DNA of 64,000 bases, from positions 9,486,001 through 9,550,000 of the forward strand of contig NZ_CP108938.1 in the NCBI RefSeq assembly GCF_036347135.1, in the 5' to 3' direction. Positions 7,559-15,765 of the stretch are shown in pieces. The stretch is from Streptomyces sp. NBC_00775. GTDB taxonomy: Bacteria; Actinomycetota; Actinomycetes; Streptomycetales; Streptomycetaceae. The number at the start of each line of letters is the position of its first letter. Position 1 is the first letter of the stretch. Made by a program: the position numbers and the translations under genes. The notes under the pieces were generated by a model. The model worked only from the letters and a program-made list of their open reading frames with translations, was not told the DNA's origin and made no database searches.

Positions 7559-8524
7559 ATGCACACCGACCTCGTGGCCGCGCTCGACATAGGCGGCACC
7601 AAGATCGCCGGAGCGCTGGTGGACGGCCACGGCCGGATCCTTCTGCGCGCGCAGCGCGCGACGCCCGCGCAGGAGGACGGCGACACCGTGATGCGAGCCG
7701 TCGAGGACGTGATCGGCGAGCTGACGGGCTCCCCGCTGTGGAGCAGCGCGCGGGCCGTCGGCATCGGCAGCGCGGGCCCGGTGGACGCCTCCGCGGGCAC
7801 GGTGAGCCCCGTGAATGTGCCGGGCTGGCGCGACTACCCGCTGGTCGAGCGGGTCCGCAAGGCCACGGCGGGGCTGCCCGTCGAGCTGATCGGCGACGGC
7901 GTGGCCATCACGGCGGCCGAGCACTGGCAGGGCGCCGCCCGCGGCCACGACAACGCGCTCTGCATGGTCGTGTCGACCGGGGTCGGCGGCGGACTCGTCC
8001 TGAACGGACAGCTGCACCCCGGCCCCACCGGCAACGCGGGCCACATCGGGCACATCAGCGTCGAGCTGAACGGCGACCTCTGCCCCTGCGGTTCCCGCGG
8101 CTGCGTCGAGCGCATCGCGAGCGGCCCGAACATCGCGCGCCGCGCGCTGGAGGGCGGCTGGCAGCCCGGCCCCGACGGCGACACCTCGGCCGCCGCGGTG
8201 GCCGAGGCCGCCCGCGCGGGCGACCCGGTGGCCGTGGCCTCCTTCGAACGGGCCGCGCAGGCGCTCGCGGCGGGCATCGCGGCCGCCGCGACCCTCGTCG
8301 AGATCGACATCGCCGTCATCGGCGGGGGCGTGGGCAAGGCGGGGGACATCCTGTTCACGCCGCTGCGCAAGGCGCTCGCCGACTACGCGACGCTCTCCTT
8401 CGTGCGGCGGCTGACCGTGGCACCCGCGCTGATGGGCACGGACGCCGGCCTGGTCGGCGCGGCCGCGGCCGCGCTCAGCAGGAACCCGAGCGCGACCGGG
8501 GCCGGGGCCGGGGCCGGAGTCTGA
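7559..8524 (+). CDS. ROK-family sugar kinase (glucokinase-like)
   Basis: A 321-residue ROK kinase. I choose ATG 7559, with GGGAGA about 9 bases upstream, over TTG 7541. The phosphate-binding motif DIGGTKIAGALVD is at the N-terminus, GIGSAGPVD follows, GDGVAITAAEH carries the catalytic Asp region, STGVGGGLVLNG is the second phosphate motif, and CPCGSRGCVE is the zinc-binding cysteine motif of ROK kinases. No N-terminal DNA-binding domain, so it is an enzyme rather than a ROK repressor. It should phosphorylate glucose or a related hexose released from imported oligosaccharide. Divergent from the LacI regulator, convergent with alpha-galactosidase. Confidence 0.92.
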   Translation: MHTDLVAALDIGGTKIAGALVDGHGRILLRAQRATPAQEDGDTVMRAVEDVIGELTGSPLWSSARAVGIGSAGPVDASAGTVSPVNVPGWRDYPLVERVRKATAGLPVELIGDGVAITAAEHWQGAARGHDNALCMVVSTGVGGGLVLNGQLHPGPTGNAGHIGHISVELNGDLCPCGSRGCVERIASGPNIARRALEGGWQPGPDGDTSAAAVAEAARAGDPVAVASFERAAQALAAGIAAAATLVEIDIAVIGGGVGKAGDILFTPLRKALADYATLSFVRRLTVAPALMGTDAGLVGAAAAALSRNPSATGAGAGAGV

Positions 8525-8547
8525 CGCCATGGGGCGGGTCGGCGGTG

Positions 8548-8579
8548 CAGGCCTCGGCCGACGGATCGGCCGAGGCCTG
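8548..8579. terminator. Strong bidirectional terminator between ROK kinase and alpha-galactosidase
   Basis: A perfect 13-bp stem (8548-8560 with 8567-8579) and a 6-base loop ACGGAT. It sits between two convergent genes. Confidence 0.85.
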
Positions 8580-8628
8580 AACGTGTCAGCCACGGTCTGA
8601 AGGGATCAGCCGAGGCCTGAGGGGATCA
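8569..8628. repeat. 20-bp tandem repeat, three units
   Basis: Units at 8569-8588, 8589-8608 and 8609-8628 share the frame GCC-ACGG/GAGG-TCTGA-GGGATCA. The first overlaps the right arm of the terminator and the third runs into the alpha-galactosidase stop codon (8626-8628). It looks like local duplication of the terminator arm. Confidence 0.8.
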
Positions 8629-10665
8629 GCAGCTGAGCTTCGCGTCCGCCCAGTCCGCGTGGTCCGAGTCGATTCCGTCGCCGCCGTCGGTGACGACGAG
8701 TCGGACCACCTGGGCGCCGGTCACATCGGCCGTGACCGGCTGGGCCGGCATCGCGTTGGTGAGGACGCCGGTCGAGGCGACCTTCGTCCCGTCGGCCCAG
8801 ACCTCGAAGGCGACGGTCCCCTTGGCACCCTTCTCGTCGTCGACGCCGACGTCCGCGGTGACCGTCTCGCACGCCGTGCCGGTGTAGTACTCGACGGCGC
8901 TCTCGGCGTGCACGCCGAGCCCCTTTGCGTAGACGACTCCGCCGAGAGTGATCGGATGACCGTCGCCCGCGGCGCTCTCACCGTTGCTGGTGTCGCGCTC
9001 AACCGGCCCCCAGCCGTTGGTTGTTGACAGCCACGGCAGGTCTCCGAGGGAGGAGACCCCCGAGGGTGGCGCCACGACCACGGAGGCCTTCAGGGGCAGC
9101 ACGCTCTCGGCGCGTACACCGGTCGGCGAGCGGTAACTCGCCTTCAGCGTCAGGTCGTACGATCCCGTGGCCGTGCCCTCGGGCGCGGTGACCTGCCATC
9201 CCGTACGCAGCGCACGGCCCGTCGGCACCACGCCCGCGGTGGTCGGTGAGGTCGCGCCGACCGTCCAGCCCTCGGGCCCGCTGAGCGTCACGGAGACGTG
9301 CTGGGCGGGCGTACGGCCGAGGTCGGTGACCGTGGACTCCAGGGAGGCGGTCTTCCCCGCCTCGACCAACGGGCTGCCGTTCAGGCCGAGTTCGACGGCG
9401 GGCGGGTTCTTGGCCCACTGGGCGTCGACCGAGACACGCACCAGTACGGTCCCGTGCGCGGGGACGGTCGCCGAGATCGTGCCCGCGGTGTTGTAGCTCT
9501 TGTGCTGCCACAGATCGCGCAGCGTGTAGGCGGACGCCTCGGGCAGGCCCACCGCCTGTGCGGTGGTGGCGATCCGCTGTGCGCTGCCCGTCTCGTTGAA
9601 CAGGGCCACCGCCCGACTGCCGTCCTGCATCTCCTTGGCGACGACCCAGCGTCCGCCCTCGGAGGAGAGCACCGTGCCCTGCTTGCCGAGCGGGTCCTGG
9701 TCGACCGCGATGACCTCCTTGTTGTCGAGGATGTCGAAGGTCGCCGCGGATGCCTTGCGCAGGTCCGAGCCGATGAGCAGCGGTGCCGCCATGACCGACC
9801 ACATCGAGAAGTGCGAGCGGTACTCGGTGTCGGTCATGCCGCCGTTGCCGACCTCCAGCATGTCCGGGTCGTTCCAGTGCCCGGGGCCGGCGTACGGGGC
9901 GAGTGGCAGGTTCTGCTTGAGGATCGACAGCATCGAGCCCCAACTGTCGCTGATGTCCCCGGTGGTACGCCACAGATGTCCGACGTCCGATGCCCATTCC
10001 CAGGGTTTGTTCTGGCCCCACTCGCAGATGCTGTAGACGATGGGCCGCCCGGTCGCTTTGAGGGCGTCACGCATGGTGGTGTAGCGCAACTTGGCGTCCA
10101 CGCCTTGGTTGTTGCAGTTGTCGTACTTGAGGTAGTCGACGCCCCAGTCGGCGAACTGCTGGGCGTCGCTGTACTCATGGCCGAGCGCGCCGGGGAATCC
10201 CGCGCTGTTGCACGTCTTCGTGCCCGCGCTGGTGTAGATGCCGAGCTTGAGCCCCTTGGCGTGCACATAGTCGGCAACCGCCTTGATTCCGCCCGGGAAT
10301 CGCACGGGGTCGGGCACCAGCTTGCCGGACGCGTCCCGGGACGGCAGTGCCCAGCAGTCGTCCAGATTGACGTACTGGTACCCGGCGTCCTTGAGCCCTT
10401 TGTCGACGAAGAGGTCCGCGATCCCCTTGACCATGTCCTCGTTGAACTCGGCGCGGCAGTGAGTGGAGTTCCAGTTGTTGAAACCCATGGGCGGGGTGAG
10501 GGCGAGGCCGTCCGCCAGGGTGGGGGAGACCGGGTCCTCGACGGGGGCCGCGAACGCGGGTGCGGCGGCGAAGGCGGGCGCCATGAGCCCGGTCGTGCAC
10601 AACAGTCCTGCGGCGAGTGCTCCGACCACTCTTCGGCGGGTTGTGCGGGTGTGAAGGTGACGCAT
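8626..10665 (-). CDS. Secreted alpha-galactosidase (GH27) with C-terminal NPCBM domain
   Basis: A 679-residue exported enzyme; GGAGGAAC lies 6 bases before ATG 10665. A signal peptide (about 1-40) begins RHLHTRTTRRRVVGALAAG. The GH27 barrel starts at LALTPPMGFNNWN (about 54). YLKYDNCN places the catalytic nucleophile at Asp182, and GHWNDPDML the acid/base at Asp266. After the C-terminal beta-sandwich come a NEW3-type alpha-galactosidase-associated domain (about 425-530) and an NPCBM carbohydrate-binding module (about 540-679; YAKGLGVHAES, VGVDDEKG). It should release galactose from raffinose-type oligosaccharides or galactomannan outside the cell. It is divergent from a sugar ABC importer, which likely takes up the products. 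Confidence 0.95.
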   Translation of the reverse strand: MRHLHTRTTRRRVVGALAAGLLCTTGLMAPAFAAAPAFAAPVEDPVSPTLADGLALTPPMGFNNWNSTHCRAEFNEDMVKGIADLFVDKGLKDAGYQYVNLDDCWALPSRDASGKLVPDPVRFPGGIKAVADYVHAKGLKLGIYTSAGTKTCNSAGFPGALGHEYSDAQQFADWGVDYLKYDNCNNQGVDAKLRYTTMRDALKATGRPIVYSICEWGQNKPWEWASDVGHLWRTTGDISDSWGSMLSILKQNLPLAPYAGPGHWNDPDMLEVGNGGMTDTEYRSHFSMWSVMAAPLLIGSDLRKASAATFDILDNKEVIAVDQDPLGKQGTVLSSEGGRWVVAKEMQDGSRAVALFNETGSAQRIATTAQAVGLPEASAYTLRDLWQHKSYNTAGTISATVPAHGTVLVRVSVDAQWAKNPPAVELGLNGSPLVEAGKTASLESTVTDLGRTPAQHVSVTLSGPEGWTVGATSPTTAGVVPTGRALRTGWQVTAPEGTATGSYDLTLKASYRSPTGVRAESVLPLKASVVVAPPSGVSSLGDLPWLSTTNGWGPVERDTSNGESAAGDGHPITLGGVVYAKGLGVHAESAVEYYTGTACETVTADVGVDDEKGAKGTVAFEVWADGTKVASTGVLTNAMPAQPVTADVTGAQVVRLVVTDGGDGIDSDHADWADAKLSC

Positions 10666-10798
10666 CGTTACGTTCCTCCGAACTCGCGAAAGATTGGATG
10701 TCTACATGTCCGCGACAATGGTGCGCGTTTACGGTAGGACCTGTCCGACTCTGGTGGAAGAGAAGTGGTAACGGTTGTTCGATATCTCGTCAGAACCC

Positions 10799-10827
10799 TT
10801 GACGGTGCCGCCACATGGGAGTGAGAT
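10799..10827 (+). promoter_or_regulatory. Promoter of the sugar ABC transporter operon
   Basis: TTGACG at 10799-10804 and TGAGAT at 10822-10827 are separated by 17 bp. The ATG at 10876 follows after a strong ribosome site. An AACGGTTGTT sequence about 25 bp further upstream could be a degenerate LacI-type site, but it matches poorly. Confidence 0.55.
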
Positions 10828-10875
10828 CCAAGCCTCGCGTTCGGTTGTGTTGGGTGGCACCCCGAGGAGGGGGAC

Positions 10876-12201
10876 ATGGCACAGTCATCGTTGAAGGGAC
10901 TTGTCGTACCCGGAGGTACGACAGGACATCGGATGTCCCGGCGAAATCTCTTGCGTGGTGCGGCCGTCGGAGCCGGTGCGGTCACGCTCCCCGCCCTGCT
11001 GTCCGCGTGCGGCGACGGACCCGGGGGAAACAAGAACGAAGTGACCGTGGGGTCCAACGCCTCGGACCCGGTGCCCAAGAAGGCGTACGCGGCGGCCTTC
11101 ACGGCGTACGAGAAGAAGTCCGGCAAGAAGGTCAAGGTCAACACCAAGGATCACAACGACTTCCAGGAGAACATCAACCGCTATCTCCAGGGCACACCCG
11201 ACGACGTCTTCATGTGGTTCGCCGGATACCGCATGCAGTACTTCGCGGAGAAGGGGCTCCTGCACGAGATCAGTGATGTGTGGGGCGGCTTCAGCGGATT
11301 CTCGGACGCGCTCAAGGAGCAGTCGACGCACGCGGGGAAGCAGTACTTCGTGCCCTATTACTACTACCCGTGGGCCGTCTTCCACCGGAAGAGCCTCTTC
11401 CAGAGCAAGGGTTACCAACAGCCCAAGACGTGGGACGAGTTCATCGCACTCGCCAAGAAGATGTCGAAGGACGGCGTACCGGTCGCCTTCTGCGACAAGG
11501 ACGGCTGGCCCGCGATGGGCACCTTCGACTACATCGACATGCGCCTGAACGGATATGACTTCCACAAGTCCCTGATGGCCGGCAAGGAGTCGTGGACCGA
11601 CACCAAGGTCAAGAACGTCTTCGACACCTGGCGCGAACTCATGCCGTACTACCAGAAGGGCGCCCTCGGCCGAACCTGGGAGGAGGCCGGGCAGAGCCTC
11701 CAGCAGCGCAAGACCGGCATGGCGGTCTTCGGAATGCCGCACCCCGGAACCCAGTTCCCGGAGAGCGAACGCGACGACATCGACTTCTTCGCCTTCCCCG
11801 AGATCGACCCGCAGTACGCGCAGGACGCCGTGGAGGCGCCCATCGACGGCTTCCTCGTCGCCAGGAAGTCGAAGAACCTCGACGGCGCCAAAGCCCTGCT
11901 GAAGTGGCTGGGCACGCCCAAGGCGGAGGACACCTACCTCGCCCTCGACCCCAACAACGTGGCCGTCAACGACGGCGCCGACACCTCCAAGTACAGCGCC
12001 CTGCAGAAGAAATCGGCCCAGCTCGTCTCCGGCGCGAAGCAGATCTCACAGTTCATGGACCGCGACACCCGGCCCGACTTCGCCTCGACCGTGATGATCA
12101 AGGCGATCCAGGACTTCATCGGCAACCCGAAGGACGTCGACGGTCTCTGCAACAGCATCGAACGACAGAAGAAGACCATCTTCTCGTCGCCCGTCGGCTG
12201 A
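10876..12201 (+). CDS. Sugar ABC transporter substrate-binding lipoprotein
   Basis: A 441-residue family 1 solute-binding protein. GAGGAGGGGG just before ATG 10876 supports that start, although a Met at residue 20 begins a more standard signal (MSRRNLLRGAAVGAGAV). The double arginine points to Tat export, and LSAC gives a lipobox Cys at residue 45 for lipid anchoring. The mature part has the two-lobe pattern of sugar-binding proteins (DDVFMWFAGYRMQYFAEKGLL, YYYYPWAVFHRKSLF, GLPMPH-like loop VFGMPHPGTQFPE). It should deliver oligosaccharide to the two permeases encoded next. Adjacency to GH27 alpha-galactosidase suggests raffinose- or melibiose-like ligands; this is inference. Confidence 0.93.
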   Translation: MAQSSLKGLVVPGGTTGHRMSRRNLLRGAAVGAGAVTLPALLSACGDGPGGNKNEVTVGSNASDPVPKKAYAAAFTAYEKKSGKKVKVNTKDHNDFQENINRYLQGTPDDVFMWFAGYRMQYFAEKGLLHEISDVWGGFSGFSDALKEQSTHAGKQYFVPYYYYPWAVFHRKSLFQSKGYQQPKTWDEFIALAKKMSKDGVPVAFCDKDGWPAMGTFDYIDMRLNGYDFHKSLMAGKESWTDTKVKNVFDTWRELMPYYQKGALGRTWEEAGQSLQQRKTGMAVFGMPHPGTQFPESERDDIDFFAFPEIDPQYAQDAVEAPIDGFLVARKSKNLDGAKALLKWLGTPKAEDTYLALDPNNVAVNDGADTSKYSALQKKSAQLVSGAKQISQFMDRDTRPDFASTVMIKAIQDFIGNPKDVDGLCNSIERQKKTIFSSPVG

Positions 12202-12220
12202 ACCTGGGGGAAGACGTTCC

Positions 12221-13135
12221 GTGGCGCTCAACATCCCACGGCGCGCCGGACGACGGCGGATGCGGCGGTTCACCCGCCGCGACGTCGTCGTCCTCGGCGT
12301 GCTCCTCGGCATACCGATCCTGCTGGACATCGTCATCATCTGGGGCCCGACCCTCGCCTCCATCGGACTCTCCTTCACCTCCTGGGACGGCGTCGGCGAC
12401 ATCCACTGGGTCGGCGGTGACAACTACAAGAACATGGTCGAGAACTACCCGGTCTTCTGGCCGGCCGTCCGCCACAACATCCTGTGGCTGCTGTTCCTCG
12501 GCCTGATCGCGACCCCGTTCGGCCTCTTCCTGGCCGTCCTCATCGACCGGGGCGTCCGCTTCAGCCGCTTCTACCAGTCCACGATCTACCTGCCGGTCGT
12601 GCTCTCGCTCGCCATCGTCGGCTTCATGGCCCAGCTGATCCTGGGCACCGACCAGGGCGTCATCAACACGATTCTCAACAACCACGACAACCCGGTCGAC
12701 TGGCTCGGCGACTCGCACATCAACCTCTGGATGATGATGATCGCGGCGAGCTGGCGGCACACGGGCTACGTCATGATCCTCTACCTCGCCGGACTCAAGT
12801 CCGTCGACCCGCAGCTCAAGGAAGCGGCCGCCATCGACGGCGCCAACGAGCGGCAGACCTTCTTCCGCGTCGTCTTCCCCACCCTCCGCCCGGTCAACGT
12901 CATCGTCGGCGTGATCACCGTTATCGAGGCGCTGCGCGCCTTCGACATCGTCTACGCGGTCAACAAGGGCCGCAACGGCCTGGAACTGCTCTCCGTCCTG
13001 ATCACCGACAACATCATCGGGGAAGCCAGCCGCATCGGATTCGGCTCCGCCATCGCGGTCGTCCTGCTCACCGTCTCCCTGGGGTTCATCGTGACGTTCC
13101 TGGTCCAAGAGCTGCGAGGTGCGCGCGACCGATGA
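12221..13135 (+). CDS. Sugar ABC transporter permease, MalF/LacF-like
   Basis: A 304-residue inner-membrane protein starting at GTG 12221, with GGGGGAAG upstream. It has six predicted membrane segments; the first is VVLGVLLGIPILLDIVIIW. The EAA loop, which contacts the ATPase, is AAAIDGANERQTFFRVVFPTL. It lies 19 bases after the binding-protein gene and overlaps the next permease by four bases (ATGA). No ATPase follows, so the complex must borrow a shared ATPase of the MsiK type encoded elsewhere; this sharing is known for streptomycete sugar importers. Confidence 0.94.
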   Translation: MALNIPRRAGRRRMRRFTRRDVVVLGVLLGIPILLDIVIIWGPTLASIGLSFTSWDGVGDIHWVGGDNYKNMVENYPVFWPAVRHNILWLLFLGLIATPFGLFLAVLIDRGVRFSRFYQSTIYLPVVLSLAIVGFMAQLILGTDQGVINTILNNHDNPVDWLGDSHINLWMMMIAASWRHTGYVMILYLAGLKSVDPQLKEAAAIDGANERQTFFRVVFPTLRPVNVIVGVITVIEALRAFDIVYAVNKGRNGLELLSVLITDNIIGEASRIGFGSAIAVVLLTVSLGFIVTFLVQELRGARDR

Positions 13136-14061
13136 CAGCCGACATCCGCGCCAGTGCGCCCACCCGTACGGTCGCCGCGTCCGCGTCGTCGTCCACGCCC
13201 CACCGGCCTTCGCGTCGCGGCCGCTTCGGGGTGCACATCTTCCTGATGGCCGTCTCCCTGGCCTTCCTCGCACCACTCCTGCTCGCCGTCTACGCCTCAC
13301 TGCGGCCGTACGAGGAGACGGCGCAGCACGGCTACTTCTCGTTCCCCAGGCACCTGTCGTTCGCGTACTACCGCCGGGCCTACACGGAGTCCGGCATGGG
13401 CAAGTACTTCACCAACACGCTCCTGATCGCCGTGCCAGGTGTGCTGATCACCCTCTTCCTGGCCTCGTTCGTCGCCTTCGCGGTCTCCCGTCTGAAGCTG
13501 CGCGGCGGCCTGGTGCTCCTGATGTTCTTCACGGCGGGCAATCTGCTGCCCCAGCAGGTGATCGTCACCCCGCTGTACGTCCTGTTCAACAAGATCCCGC
13601 TGCCGTGGTGGATGTCCGACTCCCAGATGATGTACGACTCCTACTGGGCCGTCATCATCGTCAACATCGGCTTCCAACTGGGCTTCTGCGTCTTCGTGCT
13701 CGCCAATTTCATGCGGACGCTGCCGCAGGAGATCCTGGAGGCCGCGATCGTCGACGGCGCGGGCGTCTGGACCCAGTTCTGGCGCATCACTCTCCCGTTG
13801 TGCCGCCCGGCCCTGGCAGCTCTGGGCACCCTCGAATTCACCTGGATCTACAACGACTTCCTCTGGGCCCTGATCTTCATCTCGAACCCGGACAAACTGC
13901 CGATCACGTCATCGTTGAACAATCTGAGGGGTCAGTTCTTCACCGACTACAACCTCCTCGCGGCGGGCTCGGTCCTCGTCGCCCTCCCGACGATCCTGGT
14001 GTTCCTGCTGCTGCAACGGCACTTCATCGCGGGGCTGACGCTGGGGTCGACGAAGGGGTGA
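13132..14061 (+). CDS. Sugar ABC transporter permease, MalG/LacG-like
   Basis: A 309-residue integral membrane protein. ATG 13132 overlaps the preceding stop (ATGA), indicating translational coupling. The N-terminal 30 residues are Ala/Ser-rich and cytosolic; membrane segments begin at GVHIFLMAVSLAFLAPLLL. The EAA motif is EAAIVDGAGVWTQFWRITLPL, and the C-terminal LQRHFIAGLTLGSTKG is typical of MalG-like permeases. Pairs with the upstream permease to form the channel. The operon ends here with no ATPase gene. Confidence 0.94.
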   Translation: MTADIRASAPTRTVAASASSSTPHRPSRRGRFGVHIFLMAVSLAFLAPLLLAVYASLRPYEETAQHGYFSFPRHLSFAYYRRAYTESGMGKYFTNTLLIAVPGVLITLFLASFVAFAVSRLKLRGGLVLLMFFTAGNLLPQQVIVTPLYVLFNKIPLPWWMSDSQMMYDSYWAVIIVNIGFQLGFCVFVLANFMRTLPQEILEAAIVDGAGVWTQFWRITLPLCRPALAALGTLEFTWIYNDFLWALIFISNPDKLPITSSLNNLRGQFFTDYNLLAAGSVLVALPTILVFLLLQRHFIAGLTLGSTKG

Positions 14062-14190
14062 GGCTGACCTGTGTGAACGTTACTGCGGGGCGCGGCCGGC
14101 GACCTCGTAGGGCGCGTGCGCGACCGTATCCGCTCCACCGGTCGGCCTGTCGGAGCGTGACCCCCGCGCTCTTCCTCAGTTGAACGGGGC

Positions 14191-14385
14191 ATGAAGAAGC
14201 GCAGCATGCTCGCCATCGCCTCCCTCGCCACCGGGTTCGTCGTCGCGGCGATCACCCCGTCCCATGCCACGGACAGCGACGTCCTCGGCGATCTGAACCT
14301 CAACGACACCGTCAGCACCCTCGATCACACCGCCAGCAGTGACAGCCTGGCGATGGACGAGCGCACGCTGGGGCAGAACTCCTGA
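14191..14385 (+). CDS. Small secreted protein of unknown function (64 aa)
   Basis: A 64-residue product starting at ATG 14191 (GGGG 4-8 bases upstream). A basic start (MKKRS), a hydrophobic core ([16 protein letters not shown]) and a cut site after SHA form a clear signal peptide. The mature peptide of about 38 residues is acidic and rich in Asp, Leu, Asn and Ser ([18 protein letters not shown]) with no Cys. I do not recognise the family; it is not a chaplin (no paired Cys or chaplin motif). A strong terminator follows directly, which supports it being a real expressed gene. Confidence 0.7.
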   Translation: MKKRSMLAIASLATGFVVAAITPSHATDSDVLGDLNLNDTVSTLDHTASSDSLAMDERTLGQNS

Positions 14386-14394
14386 AGGGTCCGC

Positions 14395-14440
14395 ACGCGC
14401 GGCGCCGGTGCCCCCTGGGACGGGCACCGGCGCCGCGCGT
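14395..14440 (+). terminator. Strong terminator after the small secreted protein gene
   Basis: A perfect 19-bp stem (14395-14413 with 14422-14440) and an 8-base loop, 10 bases after the stop codon at 14385. One of the longest perfect hairpins in the window. Confidence 0.9.
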
Positions 14441-14519
14441 CGGCGCCCTCATCAGGGCCTGGTTTCCGTGGCAGGGTGGAGCGGGCAAGCCACAGGGGGC
14501 CAACAGAAGAGGGGGAACC

Positions 14520-15560
14520 GTGATCGTCTGGATCAACGGTGCGTTCGGTGCGGGGAAGACAACCACCGCACGGGAACTGATCGAGCTGATCCCGAACAGC
14601 ACGCTCTTCGACCCCGAGGTCATCGGCGGCGCACTCACGCACCTGCTGCCGCCCAAACGCCTCGCCGAGGTCGGCGACTTCCAGGACCTGCCGATCTGGC
14701 GACGCCTGGTGGTCGACACCGCGGCCGCCATGCTCGCCGAACTCGGCGGCGTCCTCGTGGTCCCGATGACCCTGCTCCGCCAGGAGTACCGCGACGAGAT
14801 CTTCGGCGGCCTCGCCGCGCGCCGGATACCCGTACGCCATGTGCTCCTCGCCCCGGCGGAAACGATCCTGCGCGAGCGAATAGCCGGGCGCGCGGTGCCC
14901 CCGGACCTGCCCGACGGTGACCTGCGCGTGCGCCAGTGGTCCTACGACCACATCGAGCCCTACCGGGCCGCGCTCGCCTCCTGGCTCACCGCCGACGCCC
15001 ACCCCGTGGACACCAGCGCGCTCACCCCGTACGACACCGCCCTGCGCATCGCCGACGCCGTACGCACCGGGGACGTACCCGTGTGCGACATCGTGCAGAC
15101 GCCCGAACCCACCGCGGAGACCGTCGCCGCGGGGGTGCTCCTCTTCGACGAGCAGGACCGGGTGCTGCTCGTCGACCCGACGTACAAGGCCGGCTGGGAG
15201 TTCCCCGGCGGCGTCGTCGAACCCGGCGAGGCGCCCGCGCGCGCGGGCATGCGCGAGGTCACCGAGGAGACCGGCATCACCCTCGACGACGTGCCCGCCC
15301 TCCTCGTCGTCGACTGGGAATCGCCCGTGCCCCCCGGTTTCGGCGGTCTGCGGCTGCTCTTCGACGGCGGTCGGCTCGACACCGCGGCGGCCCAGCGGCT
15401 GCTGCTGCCCGGGCCCGAGCTGCGTGACTGGCGCTTCGTCACGGAGCGGGAGGCGGCCGATCTGCTGCCGCCGGTGCGCTATGAACGGCTGTGCTGGGCG
15501 CTGCGGGCGCGCGAGCGTGGGGCGGCGCTCTATCTGGAGGCCGGGATTCCGGTCGGCTGA
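14520..15560 (+). CDS. P-loop kinase-like / Nudix hydrolase fusion
   Basis: A 346-residue two-domain protein starting at GTG 14520 (GAGGGGGAACC upstream). Residues 1-175 form a P-loop kinase-like domain with Walker A GAFGAGKT at 7-14, and [14 protein letters not shown] and RERIAGR segments that suit a small-molecule kinase. Residues 195-340 form a Nudix domain; the box GX5EX7REUXEEXGU is complete in [23 protein letters not shown]. Nudix enzymes hydrolyse nucleoside diphosphate derivatives. The joint substrate is unknown. The fusion suggests coupled phosphorylation and pyrophosphate hydrolysis, for instance in nucleotide sugar, cofactor or RNA-end metabolism; that is speculation. It stands alone, transcribed after a terminator. 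Confidence 0.88.
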   Translation: MIVWINGAFGAGKTTTARELIELIPNSTLFDPEVIGGALTHLLPPKRLAEVGDFQDLPIWRRLVVDTAAAMLAELGGVLVVPMTLLRQEYRDEIFGGLAARRIPVRHVLLAPAETILRERIAGRAVPPDLPDGDLRVRQWSYDHIEPYRAALASWLTADAHPVDTSALTPYDTALRIADAVRTGDVPVCDIVQTPEPTAETVAAGVLLFDEQDRVLLVDPTYKAGWEFPGGVVEPGEAPARAGMREVTEETGITLDDVPALLVVDWESPVPPGFGGLRLLFDGGRLDTAAAQRLLLPGPELRDWRFVTEREAADLLPPVRYERLCWALRARERGAALYLEAGIPVG

Positions 15561-15765
15561 CGTCGCTACTTTGCCCGGCATGTGGAGTTCCGAGAGAGAA
15601 GCGAGGGGGATCCAAGGGGGAAGCGAGGGTGAATCGACGCCATCCCGATATGGCGCGGGAACTTACGAAGAAATTTGACAGTCCTACCGTGAATGTGCAG
15701 ATCACCTCTGCGCGGCCCTGGGCCGCCCCAACAAGGCCGGATACACCGCCGGCTGAAGGAGGGAC

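Noticed and set aside
14191..14385. The small secreted protein as a chaplin or rodlin
   Set aside because: Mature part is short, acidic and lacks the paired Cys and the chaplin motif, so neither family fits.
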